Shown: positions 1-6,632 of the stretch, piece by piece
How positions within the stretch are numbered: position 1 is the first letter of the stretch
How the letters are laid out: each line of letters opens with the position of its first letter
NCBI GenBank assembly: GCA_937881155.1
Contig: CALGFI010000027.1
Coordinates: forward strand, 1 to 10,940
DNA length: 10,940 nt
Direction of reading: 5' to 3'
Source of the DNA: an uncultured bacterium
GTDB taxonomy: Bacteria > Actinomycetota > UBA4738 > HRBIN12
The notes under the pieces: generated by a model
Databases searched by the model: none
Told to the model about the DNA's origin: nothing
What the model saw: the letters and a program-made list of their open reading frames with translations, nothing else
Made by a program: the position numbers and the translations under genes

Positions 1-983
1 ACCTGCTCGACGCCGCGGATGATGCGATCGCCCGAGACGAGCATGCCGCCGATGATGACGAGGCCGAACACCACGAACCGGAGCGAGGTGGGCAGGCCCA
101 TCGTCCGCAACATCTGGTTCAGACCGGTGAGGAAGAGGGCGGCCACGAACGTGGACAACGGGCTGGCCAGACCCCCCGTCAGGGAGGCCCCCCCGATCAC
201 CACGGCCGCGATCGGGCCCAAGAGGTACTGCGTGCCGACGGCCACTCCCGGGCTGCGGATGAGTCCGGCAAGCGCCACGCCGGCGATGGCGTAAAAGACC
301 GCGGCCACCACGTAGACGAGGATCTGGTTCAGGTTCACCCGAACGCCGACCACGTTGGAGGCCACAGGGTTCGCGCCCACGACCTGAAACCTCCGACCGA
401 CGGCCGCGTAGCGAAGGCCGAGGACCAGAGCGATGGTGATCGCGGCACCGACCCAGAACACAGGGCTCACACCGAGGACGCGGTTGGACGTCCACTCTGA
501 GAGACCGCGTGGCACCGGGCTCTGGACCGGGAACGTGCTTCCGTAGCGGTTCACCACGCCGACCACGATCAGACCCACCGCCAGGGTGGTGATGAGCGCG
601 TTCAGCTTGAGCCCGCCGATCAGGATGCCGTTGACCAGTCCGACGACTACGGCGACGACGATCGCGGTGGCAATGGCGATTGGGATGTTCTCGTTCGAGC
701 CGTCCCCGACACCAACCATGATGACCGCCGACAGGCTCATCGTCCCGGGGACGCTGAGATCGATCCCGCCGGTCATGATGACCAACATCTGGCCGAGGGC
801 GGCGATGCCCAGGACCGCTCCATAGGGAGCGATGGCGCGCACGGCGACACGACCGAGGGTCGCCGGGGCCCAGATCGAGGCCACGATCACGAGAACGAGG
901 AGAGCGATGTACACCGGCATGTACCGGGACGCCACGACGAACGACGTCAGGGCGGACGAAGTTGGCGCCCTGCGCTCGATCAT
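1..983 (-). CDS. RbsC-like ABC transporter permease (C-terminal end cut by window edge)
   Basis: Inner-membrane permease of the branched-chain/ribose type (BPD_transp_2, RbsC/XylH/NupP-like), which forms the channel of an ABC importer for a sugar, nucleoside or similar solute. The 327 visible residues are strongly hydrophobic. Segments at about 23-40, 52-71, 100-123, 128-145, 174-190, 221-242, 254-266, 276-288 and 302-316 look membrane-spanning. The family motif GGIDLSVPG is at 72-80, GANPVASNVVGV at 203-214 and GGASLTGG at 264-271. RbsC proteins are usually 320-340 residues, so only a few residues should be missing. The ATG at 983-981 overlaps the stop of the upstream amidohydrolase (ATGA), and GGGAG lies 7 bases before it. 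The family is clear and the substrate is not; the amidohydrolase partner hints at a nitrogenous ring or nucleoside-like compound (inference). The ATPase and binding protein are not in the window. Confidence 0.9.
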   Translation of the reverse strand, partial: MIERRAPTSSALTSFVVASRYMPVYIALLVLVIVASIWAPATLGRVAVRAIAPYGAVLGIAALGQMLVIMTGGIDLSVPGTMSLSAVIMVGVGDGSNENIPIAIATAIVVAVVVGLVNGILIGGLKLNALITTLAVGLIVVGVVNRYGSTFPVQSPVPRGLSEWTSNRVLGVSPVFWVGAAITIALVLGLRYAAVGRRFQVVGANPVASNVVGVRVNLNQILVYVVAAVFYAIAGVALAGLIRSPGVAVGTQYLLGPIAAVVIGGASLTGGLASPLSTFVAALFLTGLNQMLRTMGLPTSLRFVVFGLVIIGGMLVSGDRIIRGVEQ

Positions 984-2308
984 CGCTCGTCTCCCGCGCC
1001 GGCGCGCACGACGAGGGCGCCGGCGGCCGCGACCCGCTCTCGCGCGGCCATCGCCAACGCGCGGGCGCGCTCGACATCGGCGTCGAGGACTCCGTCGCGC
1101 ATCAGCGTGCGTCCCGCGGCGAAGACCCAGCCGACGTTCGACGTATCCATCCCCCACACCACCGCACCGATGGGGTCGTTGATCGGGTAGATGTTCGGCC
1201 GGTCGGTCCGGAGAACGACGACGTCGGCCTGCTTGCCGGGCTCGAGGGATCCGGTGATCGTGTGCAGCCCGGCCGCCGCCGCTCCATCGATCGTCGCGAG
1301 CCGGATGACGTCGCGAGTGCTCATCAACTTCGGAAGCGCGGCCTTGCCCGCGAGCTTTCGGTCGAACAGGACGGCGTGCTGCAGGGAAATCGTCTCGCGC
1401 ATCTGCGCGAACAGGTCCCCGGGGGCGACGCGTTCGTCGTCCACGCCGAGCGCCGGCCTGATGTCGTGATCGATCAGCAATTGGATGGGCGGTGCCCCGA
1501 GTCCGCCGGCCATCTCGCTCGACGGCGTCACCGAGACGGAAGTGCCGGACGACGCTAGCGCCCTCGCCGCCGCGTCATCGAGCCCGAAGGCGTGTACGAG
1601 CGTCACGTCCGATCCCAGCACGCCTCGCTCTGCCAGCCGTGCGATCGCGCTGGAGCCGGAAACGTTCGAGCCGCCGTGGACGTGGATGCGCAGCCCGAGC
1701 TCGCGCGAGAGCGCCACCGGATCGCCGTCAGAACCGACACCGTCCGAGGTCAGGTCGAGCCCGAGGGCGATCGTCGTCCGCGGTCCCACTTCCTCACGCA
1801 TTCGCGTGATCACGTCTCGGGTCGGCATGCGCGGGCCGGCGTTCGACGCGTCGCCGAGACCGCAAACGAACACGGTTCGCGCGCCCGCGTCGGCGTGAGC
1901 CTGAAGCGCCGCGGCGGCGAGCGCTGGATCGACCGGGAGATCGGACCAGTCGACCACCGTGGTGATCCCGGCTTCGACCGCCCCCAGCAAGCCGACAAGC
2001 GTCGCCGCGTACACGTCATCGGGTTGGAGTTGATCGCCGAGCTTCGCTGGGTCCAAGACCTCGCCGTTCGTCGACGCGTCGCCCAGGTTTCTGAACAACG
2101 ACCGCCACGTGTGGCGGTGCGTGTCGACGAAGCCCGGCATGACGATCGTTTCGCTGGCGTCGACGTTCTCGGCATCGCGGGCGCGAACGCCGGAGCCGAC
2201 CTCGGCGATCCTGCCGTCCTCGATCAGCACGTCGGCGGTGGCGAAGTTCGGCGTCTTCTTCCCGAGCGTGAGGACACATCCGCCGCGGAGCAGGGTGCGG
2301 CTCGTCAC
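980..2308 (-). CDS. Amidohydrolase-superfamily metalloenzyme, TRZ/ATZ/cytosine deaminase-like, atypical active site
   Basis: A cytoplasmic 442-residue hydrolase of the subtype III amidohydrolase group (SAH/cytosine deaminase, atrazine chlorohydrolase relatives), which cleave C-N or C-halide bonds on rings or amides. Residues 1-55 form the usual N-terminal beta-sandwich strand set (LLRGGCVLTLG, then VLIEDGRIAEVG). The metal motif PGFVDTHRH is at 58-66 (H64, H66). H209/H211 lie in IHVHGG, H239 in LVHAFGLDD, and D290 in ALGVDDE. The C-terminal return to the sandwich is GSLEPGKQADVVVL at 353-366. Deaminases of this group carry a Glu three residues after the third metal His; here that place is Gly or Ser, and the usual NPxSN loop reads TPSSEM. 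Length is normal for the family. The start is GTG with no clear ribosome binding site, chosen because the beta-strand N-terminus begins directly after it. Reaction and substrate cannot be named. Confidence 0.88.
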   Translation of the reverse strand: MTSRTLLRGGCVLTLGKKTPNFATADVLIEDGRIAEVGSGVRARDAENVDASETIVMPGFVDTHRHTWRSLFRNLGDASTNGEVLDPAKLGDQLQPDDVYAATLVGLLGAVEAGITTVVDWSDLPVDPALAAAALQAHADAGARTVFVCGLGDASNAGPRMPTRDVITRMREEVGPRTTIALGLDLTSDGVGSDGDPVALSRELGLRIHVHGGSNVSGSSAIARLAERGVLGSDVTLVHAFGLDDAAARALASSGTSVSVTPSSEMAGGLGAPPIQLLIDHDIRPALGVDDERVAPGDLFAQMRETISLQHAVLFDRKLAGKAALPKLMSTRDVIRLATIDGAAAAGLHTITGSLEPGKQADVVVLRTDRPNIYPINDPIGAVVWGMDTSNVGWVFAAGRTLMRDGVLDADVERARALAMAARERVAAAGALVVRAGAGDER

Positions 2309-2325
2309 TGGGCGGACGGGGATCG

Positions 2326-2338
2326 GACGTGACGTGAC
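2326..2338. repeat. Direct repeat GACGTGACGTGAC upstream of the amidohydrolase
   Basis: GACGTGACGTGAC is a tandem repeat of GACGT-GA about 18-30 bases before the GTG start of the amidohydrolase, in its probable 5' leader. Three GACGTC palindromes also lie in this spacer, at 2350-2355, 2492-2497 and 2564-2569. A regulator could bind here, but GACGT is a common word in this GC-rich DNA, so this is weak. Confidence 0.3.
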
Positions 2339-2413
2339 CGATGACCGCGGACGTCAAGCTCCGGCGCGATCCCGCCGCGACCCCCCTCGGTGACGAACGA
2401 GTGCCCCCCCACC

Positions 2414-2530
2414 GTTCAGCAACGCTACACATCTTGCTCCCGGCGCGCTAGGGACCCTCGCCGCCCCGAACCGTGCCTGACGCAGGCGATCGACGTCAGC
2501 CGGAGCAGGGTGGGAACAGCGTTGCTGCAC
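2414..2530. repeat. 13-base inverted repeat pair, arms 2414-2426 and 2518-2530
   Basis: GTTCAGCAACGCT at 2414-2426 is the reverse complement of AGCGTTGCTGCAC at 2518-2530 with a single mismatch; the inner 10 bases (2417-2426 with 2518-2527) match perfectly. The arms are 91 bases apart and lie in the spacer before the amidohydrolase. They could be paired binding sites for the nearby XRE-cupin regulator, or the base of a long RNA stem. Function is inference. Confidence 0.45.
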
Positions 2531-2582
2531 ACCGAGCGGGCATCCAGGCGGTCCTTCGGGCCGGACGTCGAAGCGAGTACGG

Positions 2583-3191
2583 TCAGCCGTCGCGACCAAC
2601 GACGAACCAGATCCCGTGGACCGGCTCGTCGCCGAGGTTCCACAGCCGGTGCGGCTGCGTGGACTCGAACGAGATCGAGTCGCCCGGTCCGAGCTCGTGC
2701 CGCTCGAACGTGAGCTGGACGCCGAGCCGTCCGGAGATGATGTAGCCGTACTCTCGTCCGGGGTGTCGCATGAGCCGGTCGTCGGGTGACGACGACCCTG
2801 CGACGTCGTAGATCACATGGAGGAAGTCGACGTCCTCGTCGTCGCTGGTGAGGCGCTCCCACCGGACGCCGGAGGCCAGGTCGAGCGCGTGTCGCTCCTC
2901 CGAGCGCACCACTGACCCCGGCCCCGATCCCTCCGACGTGGTGGTGGTCCCGCCGGCGATCGCCACGGCCGTCTCGTGGCTATGGACTTGGAACACGTGA
3001 TCGAGCGAGACGCCGAGCTCCGTGACGATCGCGTACAGCGTGCTGACCGATGGCTTGGATTGTCCGGATTCGATCTGCGATATCAGGCTGGCCGAGACGC
3101 CGAGCCGTCGTGCGAGCTCGCGCTGGCTGATCCTGACGCGCTCCCGCTCCTCGCGCAGGCGTGAACCGATCTCGCCCAGCTCACCCGGCAC
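2583..3191 (-). CDS. XRE-family transcription regulator with C-terminal cupin sensor domain
   Basis: A 202-residue DNA-binding regulator of the common HTH_XRE plus cupin_2 architecture (PuuR-like in layout), which senses a small ligand through the cupin and controls neighbouring catabolic genes. The helix-turn-helix spans about 8-65, with SQRELARRLGVSASLISQIE at 22-41. A linker follows at about 75-120. The cupin core is at 125-200: HPGREYGYIISG at 143-154, LGPGDS at 167-172, and PHRLWN at 180-185. Upstream in-frame ATGs exist at 3281, 3254 and 3245, but I chose the GTG at 3191-3189. AAGGGGGA precedes it by 3 bases, the protein then begins just before the HTH domain, and a probable -10 box lies between it and the upstream ATGs. 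It is divergent from the M24-E1 operon and co-oriented with the amidohydrolase genes, so it probably controls both arms and itself (inference). Confidence 0.9.
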   Translation of the reverse strand: MPGELGEIGSRLREERERVRISQRELARRLGVSASLISQIESGQSKPSVSTLYAIVTELGVSLDHVFQVHSHETAVAIAGGTTTTSEGSGPGSVVRSEERHALDLASGVRWERLTSDDEDVDFLHVIYDVAGSSSPDDRLMRHPGREYGYIISGRLGVQLTFERHELGPGDSISFESTQPHRLWNLGDEPVHGIWFVVGRDG

Positions 3192-3194
3192 ACA

Positions 3195-3202
3195 TCCCCC
3201 TT
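3195..3202 (-). promoter_or_regulatory. Ribosome binding site AAGGGGGA deciding the regulator start
   Basis: On the minus strand AAGGGGGA is followed by TGT and then GTG. This purine-rich site supports the GTG at 3191 over the upstream ATGs, which have no such site. The spacing of 3 bases from its last base is on the short side. Confidence 0.5.
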
Positions 3203-3228
3203 GCCCACCGGCGCCTGCCTTCCGGCGC

Positions 3229-3234
3229 ACCCTA
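3229..3234 (-). promoter_or_regulatory. Possible -10 box TAGGGT for the regulator gene
   Basis: Minus-strand TAGGGT fits the actinobacterial TANNNT -10 pattern and would give a leader of about 30 bases before the GTG start at 3191. The -35 region 17 bases upstream (CGAATG) is a poor match to TTGACA. It falls inside the inverted repeat at 3246-3267, as expected if an activator or autorepressor acts there. Confidence 0.4.
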
Positions 3235-3245
3235 ACATGCGACAT

Positions 3246-3267
3246 TCGTTCCATTCGTGCTGAACGA
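3246..3267. promoter_or_regulatory. Candidate operator: inverted repeat TCGTTC-N10-GAACGA
   Basis: TCGTTC (3246-3251) and GAACGA (3262-3267) are perfect inverted half-sites spaced by 10 bases, so their centres lie on about the same helix face, in the divergent promoter region. A direct repeat ATTCGT (3244-3249 and 3253-3258) overlaps it. XRE-type dimers often bind such dyads. Assignment to the adjacent regulator is inference. Confidence 0.4.
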
Positions 3268-3316
3268 CCGTCGCGTATCACTGGACGATGAGCCTCGGGA
3301 CTTGCGAGCAGGGCGG

Positions 3317-3345
3317 ATGACGTGGGACGCTCCGGCCCCTATCGT
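3317..3345 (+). promoter_or_regulatory. Probable promoter of the M24-E1-bicupin operon
   Basis: ATGACG (3317-3322) and TATCGT (3340-3345) are separated by 17 bases and resemble the housekeeping TTGAC(A/G) / TANNNT elements. Transcription would start near 3352, giving a leader of about 47 bases before the ATG at 3399. It lies between the candidate operator and the gene, so the divergent regulator could influence it. Confidence 0.5.
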
Positions 3346-3383
3346 GCAGTCCCGCTTTCCGGTACGCGCCGGGCGGACGCTCG

Positions 3384-3391
3384 AGGGAGGT
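3384..3391 (+). promoter_or_regulatory. Strong ribosome binding site AGGGAGGT
   Basis: AGGGAGGT ends 7 bases before the ATG at 3399. It overlaps the alternative in-frame GTG at 3390, which rules that codon out as start and fixes the operon's first gene at 3399. Confidence 0.75.
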
Positions 3392-3398
3392 GCCGGGC

Positions 3399-4652
3399 AT
3401 GGATGGATTCCCCGTCGCGACGACGCCATCGCCGGGTCTTCACGGCGTCGATTGGGAGAACCGCGTCGACTTCGGGCGCCTTCGCGAGTACCGGCTTTCG
3501 CGCGTCCACGAGCAGCTCGACGCCTCCGACCTCGGCGCCGTACTGCTGTTCGAGACCAGCAACATCCGCTACGCGACGAGCACCCACATCGGGTACTGGG
3601 CATTCAACAAGGGCGAGCGGTACGCGCTCGTGACGCGCACGGGACCGCCGCGCATCTGGGACTTCGGATCGGCGGCACGCGCGCACCGTTTGCAGTTGCC
3701 GCAGCTGTACGACGAGACGAACGCCGTCGGCGGCAATACGGGGCTGCAGGGCGCGATCTCGCCGGCGGTCGGGCTGCAACGACGCGCGGCCGAAGAGATC
3801 CGGTCGGTGCTCAAGGACGACGGGGTCGGCGACATGCCCCTCGGGGTCGACGTGGCCGAGACGTCGGTGTTCCTCGAGCTGCAGCGGGCCAAGGTCGAGG
3901 TCCGCGACGGCCAACAGGCGATGATGCTCGCGAGGGAGATCAAGAGCTCCGACGAGATCACGCTGCTCACACAGGCCTGCGCGATGGTCGACGGCGTCTA
4001 CCAGGACATATTCGAGTTCCTGAAGCCGGGCGTGCGCGAGAGCGACGTCGTCGCTCTCGCCCACGCCCGCCTGTTCGAGATGGGCTCGGAGTTCGTCGAG
4101 GCGATCAACTCGATAGCCGGCGAGCGCTGCAGCCCTCACCCCCACGTCTTCTCGGACCGGCTGATCCGCCCCGGCGACCAGGCGTACTTCGACATCATCC
4201 ACGTGAACAACGGCTACCGGACCTGCTACTACCGCACGTTCGTCGTCGGTCGCGCGACCCAGGCCCAGCGCGACGCGTTCACCCGCTCGCGCGAATGGAT
4301 GGACGCGGCCATCGACCTGGTGAAGCCGGGGAACACGACCGACCAGATCGCGGCGGTGTGGCCGAAGGCCGAGGAGTTCGGGTTCAAGGACGAGTTCGAC
4401 GCGTTCGGCCTGCAGTTCGGGCACGGCGTCGGCGTCGGCCTCCACGAGCGCCCGATCATCAGCCGGCTGAACTCGTTCGAGGAGCCGATCGAGCTCAGGG
4501 AGGGCATGCTCTTCGCCCTCGAGACGTACTGCCCGGCAACTGATGGGCGATCGGCGGCGCGGATCGAGGAAGAGGTCGTCGTGACCGAGTCGGGCCCCAA
4601 GGTCATCACGCTGTTCCCGTGTGAAGAGCTGATGGTCGCCAACGAGTACTGA
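3399..4652 (+). CDS. M24-fold (pita-bread) hydrolase, DddP/creatinase-like, with an altered metal site
   Basis: A 417-residue cytoplasmic protein of the M24 family (Xaa-Pro aminopeptidase, creatinase, ectoine hydrolase, DMSP lyase DddP). The N-terminal creatinase-type domain is about 24-180 (LREYRLSR at 28-35, NIRYAT at 55-60, IWDFG at 86-90) and the pita-bread domain about 181-405. From memory, the N-domain motifs resemble those of DddP. The five M24 metal ligands align as D265 (YFDII), C276 (TCYYRT), H342 (GHGVG), E375 (ALETY) and E390 (RIEEE). The second Asp is thus Cys, and HE at 349-350 is peptidase-like rather than the CDEW of DddP. It is the first gene of the operon and ends 1 base before E1-alpha. 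It could hydrolyse an amide or amidine-like bond in a small metabolite, act as a non-peptidase lyase, or bind no metal, as creatinase does. The fold is sure; the reaction is open. Confidence 0.88.
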   Translation: MDGFPVATTPSPGLHGVDWENRVDFGRLREYRLSRVHEQLDASDLGAVLLFETSNIRYATSTHIGYWAFNKGERYALVTRTGPPRIWDFGSAARAHRLQLPQLYDETNAVGGNTGLQGAISPAVGLQRRAAEEIRSVLKDDGVGDMPLGVDVAETSVFLELQRAKVEVRDGQQAMMLAREIKSSDEITLLTQACAMVDGVYQDIFEFLKPGVRESDVVALAHARLFEMGSEFVEAINSIAGERCSPHPHVFSDRLIRPGDQAYFDIIHVNNGYRTCYYRTFVVGRATQAQRDAFTRSREWMDAAIDLVKPGNTTDQIAAVWPKAEEFGFKDEFDAFGLQFGHGVGVGLHERPIISRLNSFEEPIELREGMLFALETYCPATDGRSAARIEEEVVVTESGPKVITLFPCEELMVANEY

Positions 4653-4653
4653 C

Positions 4654-5670
4654 GTGAGCAAGGCCGTTCGCTCTCGCAGCGACAAGCCGCGGACCGACGA
4701 AGCCGTTCGGCTCGAGATCTACCGGATGATGGTCGAGGCTCGGCTGTTCGAGCGCCGCGTGCACGACCTGTTCCTGCAAGGGCTGGTCAAAGGCACCTCG
4801 CATCTGGCGCTCGGTCAGGAGGCGATCGCCGCCGGCTACGCGGCCGTCCTGCAGCCGAACGACCTCGTGTACTGCACGTATCGCGGTCACGTCCACACGC
4901 TGCTCCGCGGCGCACCGATGGCCGCGCTCATGGCCGAGCTGCTCGGCCGGGCGAACGGCATCTGCGGCGGTAAGGGCGGCTCGATGCACTTGACCGACGT
5001 GTCGAAGGGCGCCATGGGGTCCTACGCGATCGTCGGCGCGCACATGCCGATCGCCGCCGGCGCGGCGTGGGCAGCGAAGGAACGGGAGACGGGACAGGTC
5101 GTCGTGTGCTTCTTCGGTGACGGGACGACCAACATCGGCGCGTTCCACGAGGCGCTCAACTTCGCCGTCGTGTGGGAGCTGCCGGTCGTGTTCGTCTGCG
5201 AGAACAACCTGTACATGGAGTACACGCCGATCCGTTCGGTGACGGCCGTCGAGAACCCGGCCGCCGACCGCGCGAGCGCGTACGCCCTCGAGCCGATCCT
5301 CGTCGACGGCAACGACCCCGACGAGATGCACGCGGTCGCGCGGCGAACGGTGGACCTCGCTCGGAGCGGTGACGGTCCGTCGTTGGTGGAGGCGCGGACG
5401 TACCGCCACGGTGGCCATTCGCGCGCGGACCCCGCCAAGTACCGACCGGAAGAAGAGGTCGCCGAATGGGTGGCCCGCGATCCGATCCCCTCGCTCCGCG
5501 AGCGATTGATTGCCGACGGCATCGACGCGACCACACTCGACGAGATCGATCGCGCGGCCGAGCGCGTCGTCGACGACGCCACCGCGGAGGCGCAGGCGGG
5601 GCCGCCGCCCGACCGCTCGACGCTCCTCACCGAGCTGTGGGCGGACGGAGGTTCCGAGTGGCGGAACTGA
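4654..5670 (+). CDS. Thiamine-diphosphate 2-oxo acid (acetoin-type) dehydrogenase, E1 alpha subunit
   Basis: A 338-residue alpha subunit of an alpha2beta2 E1 enzyme, which uses thiamine diphosphate to decarboxylate a 2-oxo acid or cleave acetoin and pass the acyl group on. YRGH is at 76-79 and GGKGGSMH at 105-112. The ThDP/Mg motif starts with GDGTTN at 155-160 and closes with ENN at 183-185. The active-site loop is YRHGGHSRADPAKYR at 250-264. Length and the lack of N- or C-terminal extensions fit the acetoin (AcoA) or branched-chain type. The start is GTG, one base after the stop of the M24 gene and without a ribosome binding site, so it is probably translationally coupled. It overlaps E1-beta by 13 bases. 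The cluster has no lipoyl E2 or E3; either these are encoded elsewhere or the pair works with another acceptor. The substrate cannot be read from the sequence. Confidence 0.92.
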   Translation: MSKAVRSRSDKPRTDEAVRLEIYRMMVEARLFERRVHDLFLQGLVKGTSHLALGQEAIAAGYAAVLQPNDLVYCTYRGHVHTLLRGAPMAALMAELLGRANGICGGKGGSMHLTDVSKGAMGSYAIVGAHMPIAAGAAWAAKERETGQVVVCFFGDGTTNIGAFHEALNFAVVWELPVVFVCENNLYMEYTPIRSVTAVENPAADRASAYALEPILVDGNDPDEMHAVARRTVDLARSGDGPSLVEARTYRHGGHSRADPAKYRPEEEVAEWVARDPIPSLRERLIADGIDATTLDEIDRAAERVVDDATAEAQAGPPPDRSTLLTELWADGGSEWRN

Positions 5671-6632
5671 CCTACCGAGAGGCCGTCTCCCGCGCGATCG
5701 CGCAGGAGATGGAGCGCGACGAAACCGTGTACTTCATCGGCGAGGACGTCGCGGCAGCGGGCGGTGTCTTCAAGACGACGGAGGGACTGCTGGAGCGGTT
5801 CGGTCCGCGTCGCGTTCGCGACACGCCGATCTCCGAACAGGCGATCGTCGGCGCCGTGATGGGCGGAGCCATGAACGGCCTCCGACCGATCGCCGAGATC
5901 ATGTTCAGCGACTTCTTCGCCGTCTGCTGGGACATGATCGCCAATCAGATCGCGAAGACGCGCTACATGACGAACGGACAGGTCGCCCTTCCGCTGGTGA
6001 TCCGGACGGCGAACGGCGGCGGCGTCCGCTTCGGCGCTCAGCACTCGCAGAGCGTCGAGGCATGGGCGATGGCGATCCCGGGACTCAAGGTCGTCGTCCC
6101 GTCGAACCCAACCGACATGATCGGGCTGTTCGCTGCGGCCGTTCGCGATCCCGATCCGGTGATCGTCGTCGAGCCGAAAGCGCTGTACGCGATGAAGGCC
6201 GACGTTCCCGACGGCGAGATCGTCGACCGGCTCGGCGCGGCCACTGTGCTTCGCGAGGGATCCGACGTGACGATCTGCGTGCTTGGCTCGATGGTCCATC
6301 GAGCGATGGACGCTGCCGAACGGCTCGCTGCGGACGGCATCGGAGCCGAGGTCATCGACGTTCGTTCGCTCGTACCGCTCGACACGCAGGCGATCCTCGC
6401 GTCGACGACCAAGACGGGGCGGTTCGTGACCGTCGAGGAGAGCCCGCGGCTCTGCGGGTGGGGCGCAGAGGTCGCATCGATCGTCGCGGAAGAGGTCTTC
6501 TACGACCTCGACGGTCCTGTCGTCCGGATCACGACCCCGCACATCCCGCTGCCTTCTACCGACGCGCTCGAGGACCTGGCGATCCCGTCACCCGACGTGA
6601 TCGTGGAACGGGTCAAGGCGTCGATGGGATGA
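5658..6632 (+). CDS. Thiamine-diphosphate 2-oxo acid (acetoin-type) dehydrogenase, E1 beta subunit
   Basis: A 324-residue beta subunit (transketolase_Pyr plus transketolase_C) that completes the E1 heterotetramer with the preceding gene. GED is at 28-30. DTPISE at 55-60 ends in the Glu that contacts the aminopyrimidine of thiamine diphosphate. FGAQHSQSVEAW is at 125-136, the C-domain signature VIDVRSLVPLD at 232-242, TVEE at 258-261 and PHIPLPST at 294-301. Length is typical (about 325). The GTG at 5658 lies inside the end of E1-alpha and has GGAGG 6 bases upstream; the same frame stays open further upstream, but that part is the shadow of E1-alpha and lacks family features. AcoB-like is the closest description. 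All visible catalytic motifs are intact, so an active E1 is expected. Confidence 0.92.
   Translation: MAELTYREAVSRAIAQEMERDETVYFIGEDVAAAGGVFKTTEGLLERFGPRRVRDTPISEQAIVGAVMGGAMNGLRPIAEIMFSDFFAVCWDMIANQIAKTRYMTNGQVALPLVIRTANGGGVRFGAQHSQSVEAWAMAIPGLKVVVPSNPTDMIGLFAAAVRDPDPVIVVEPKALYAMKADVPDGEIVDRLGAATVLREGSDVTICVLGSMVHRAMDAAERLAADGIGAEVIDVRSLVPLDTQAILASTTKTGRFVTVEESPRLCGWGAEVASIVAEEVFYDLDGPVVRITTPHIPLPSTDALEDLAIPSPDVIVERVKASMG

Larger units (their letters stand above)
2309..2582. other. Spacer between regulator gene and amidohydrolase gene
   Basis: These 274 bases separate two co-oriented minus-strand genes and contain no convincing gene. The spacer probably holds the promoter and operator of the amidohydrolase-permease pair. 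I found no good -35/-10 pair: a minus-strand TTGACG (2357-2352) lacks a matching -10, and a minus-strand TAGCGT (2427-2422) lacks a matching -35. A short hairpin, GCCTG-acg-CAGGC (2475-2487), follows the regulator gene without a T-run. A 13-base inverted repeat pair, described separately, also lies here. Confidence 0.5.

Noticed and set aside
832..2332. Several plus-strand open frames opposite the amidohydrolase and permease
   Set aside because: The minus-strand proteins carry full family motifs and a 4-base overlap; the plus-strand frames show no domain.
2475..2487. Rho-independent terminator after the regulator gene
   Set aside because: GCCTG-acg-CAGGC is a neat small hairpin but has only 5 base pairs and no T-run on either strand.
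3257..4543. A 428-codon Arg-rich open frame on the plus strand overlapping the M24 gene
   Set aside because: Runs of Arg-Gly-Arg are typical of an out-of-phase frame in GC-rich DNA; the M24 gene in the other frame has motifs and a strong ribosome binding site.
3399..4652. Assignment as DMSP lyase DddP
   Set aside because: N-domain motifs are similar, but the extra metal Asp, the second metal Asp and the catalytic Asp of DddP (as I recall them) align with Ile, Cys and His.
3339..4685. A 448-codon open frame on the minus strand opposite the M24 gene
   Set aside because: It is the GC-rich antisense shadow of a gene with clear M24 motifs; its protein has no recognisable domain and no ribosome binding site.
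5022..6542. A 506-codon open frame on the minus strand opposite both E1 genes
   Set aside because: Arg, Asp and Ser-rich composition without domains. It spans two well-supported genes on the other strand, so it is a codon-bias shadow.
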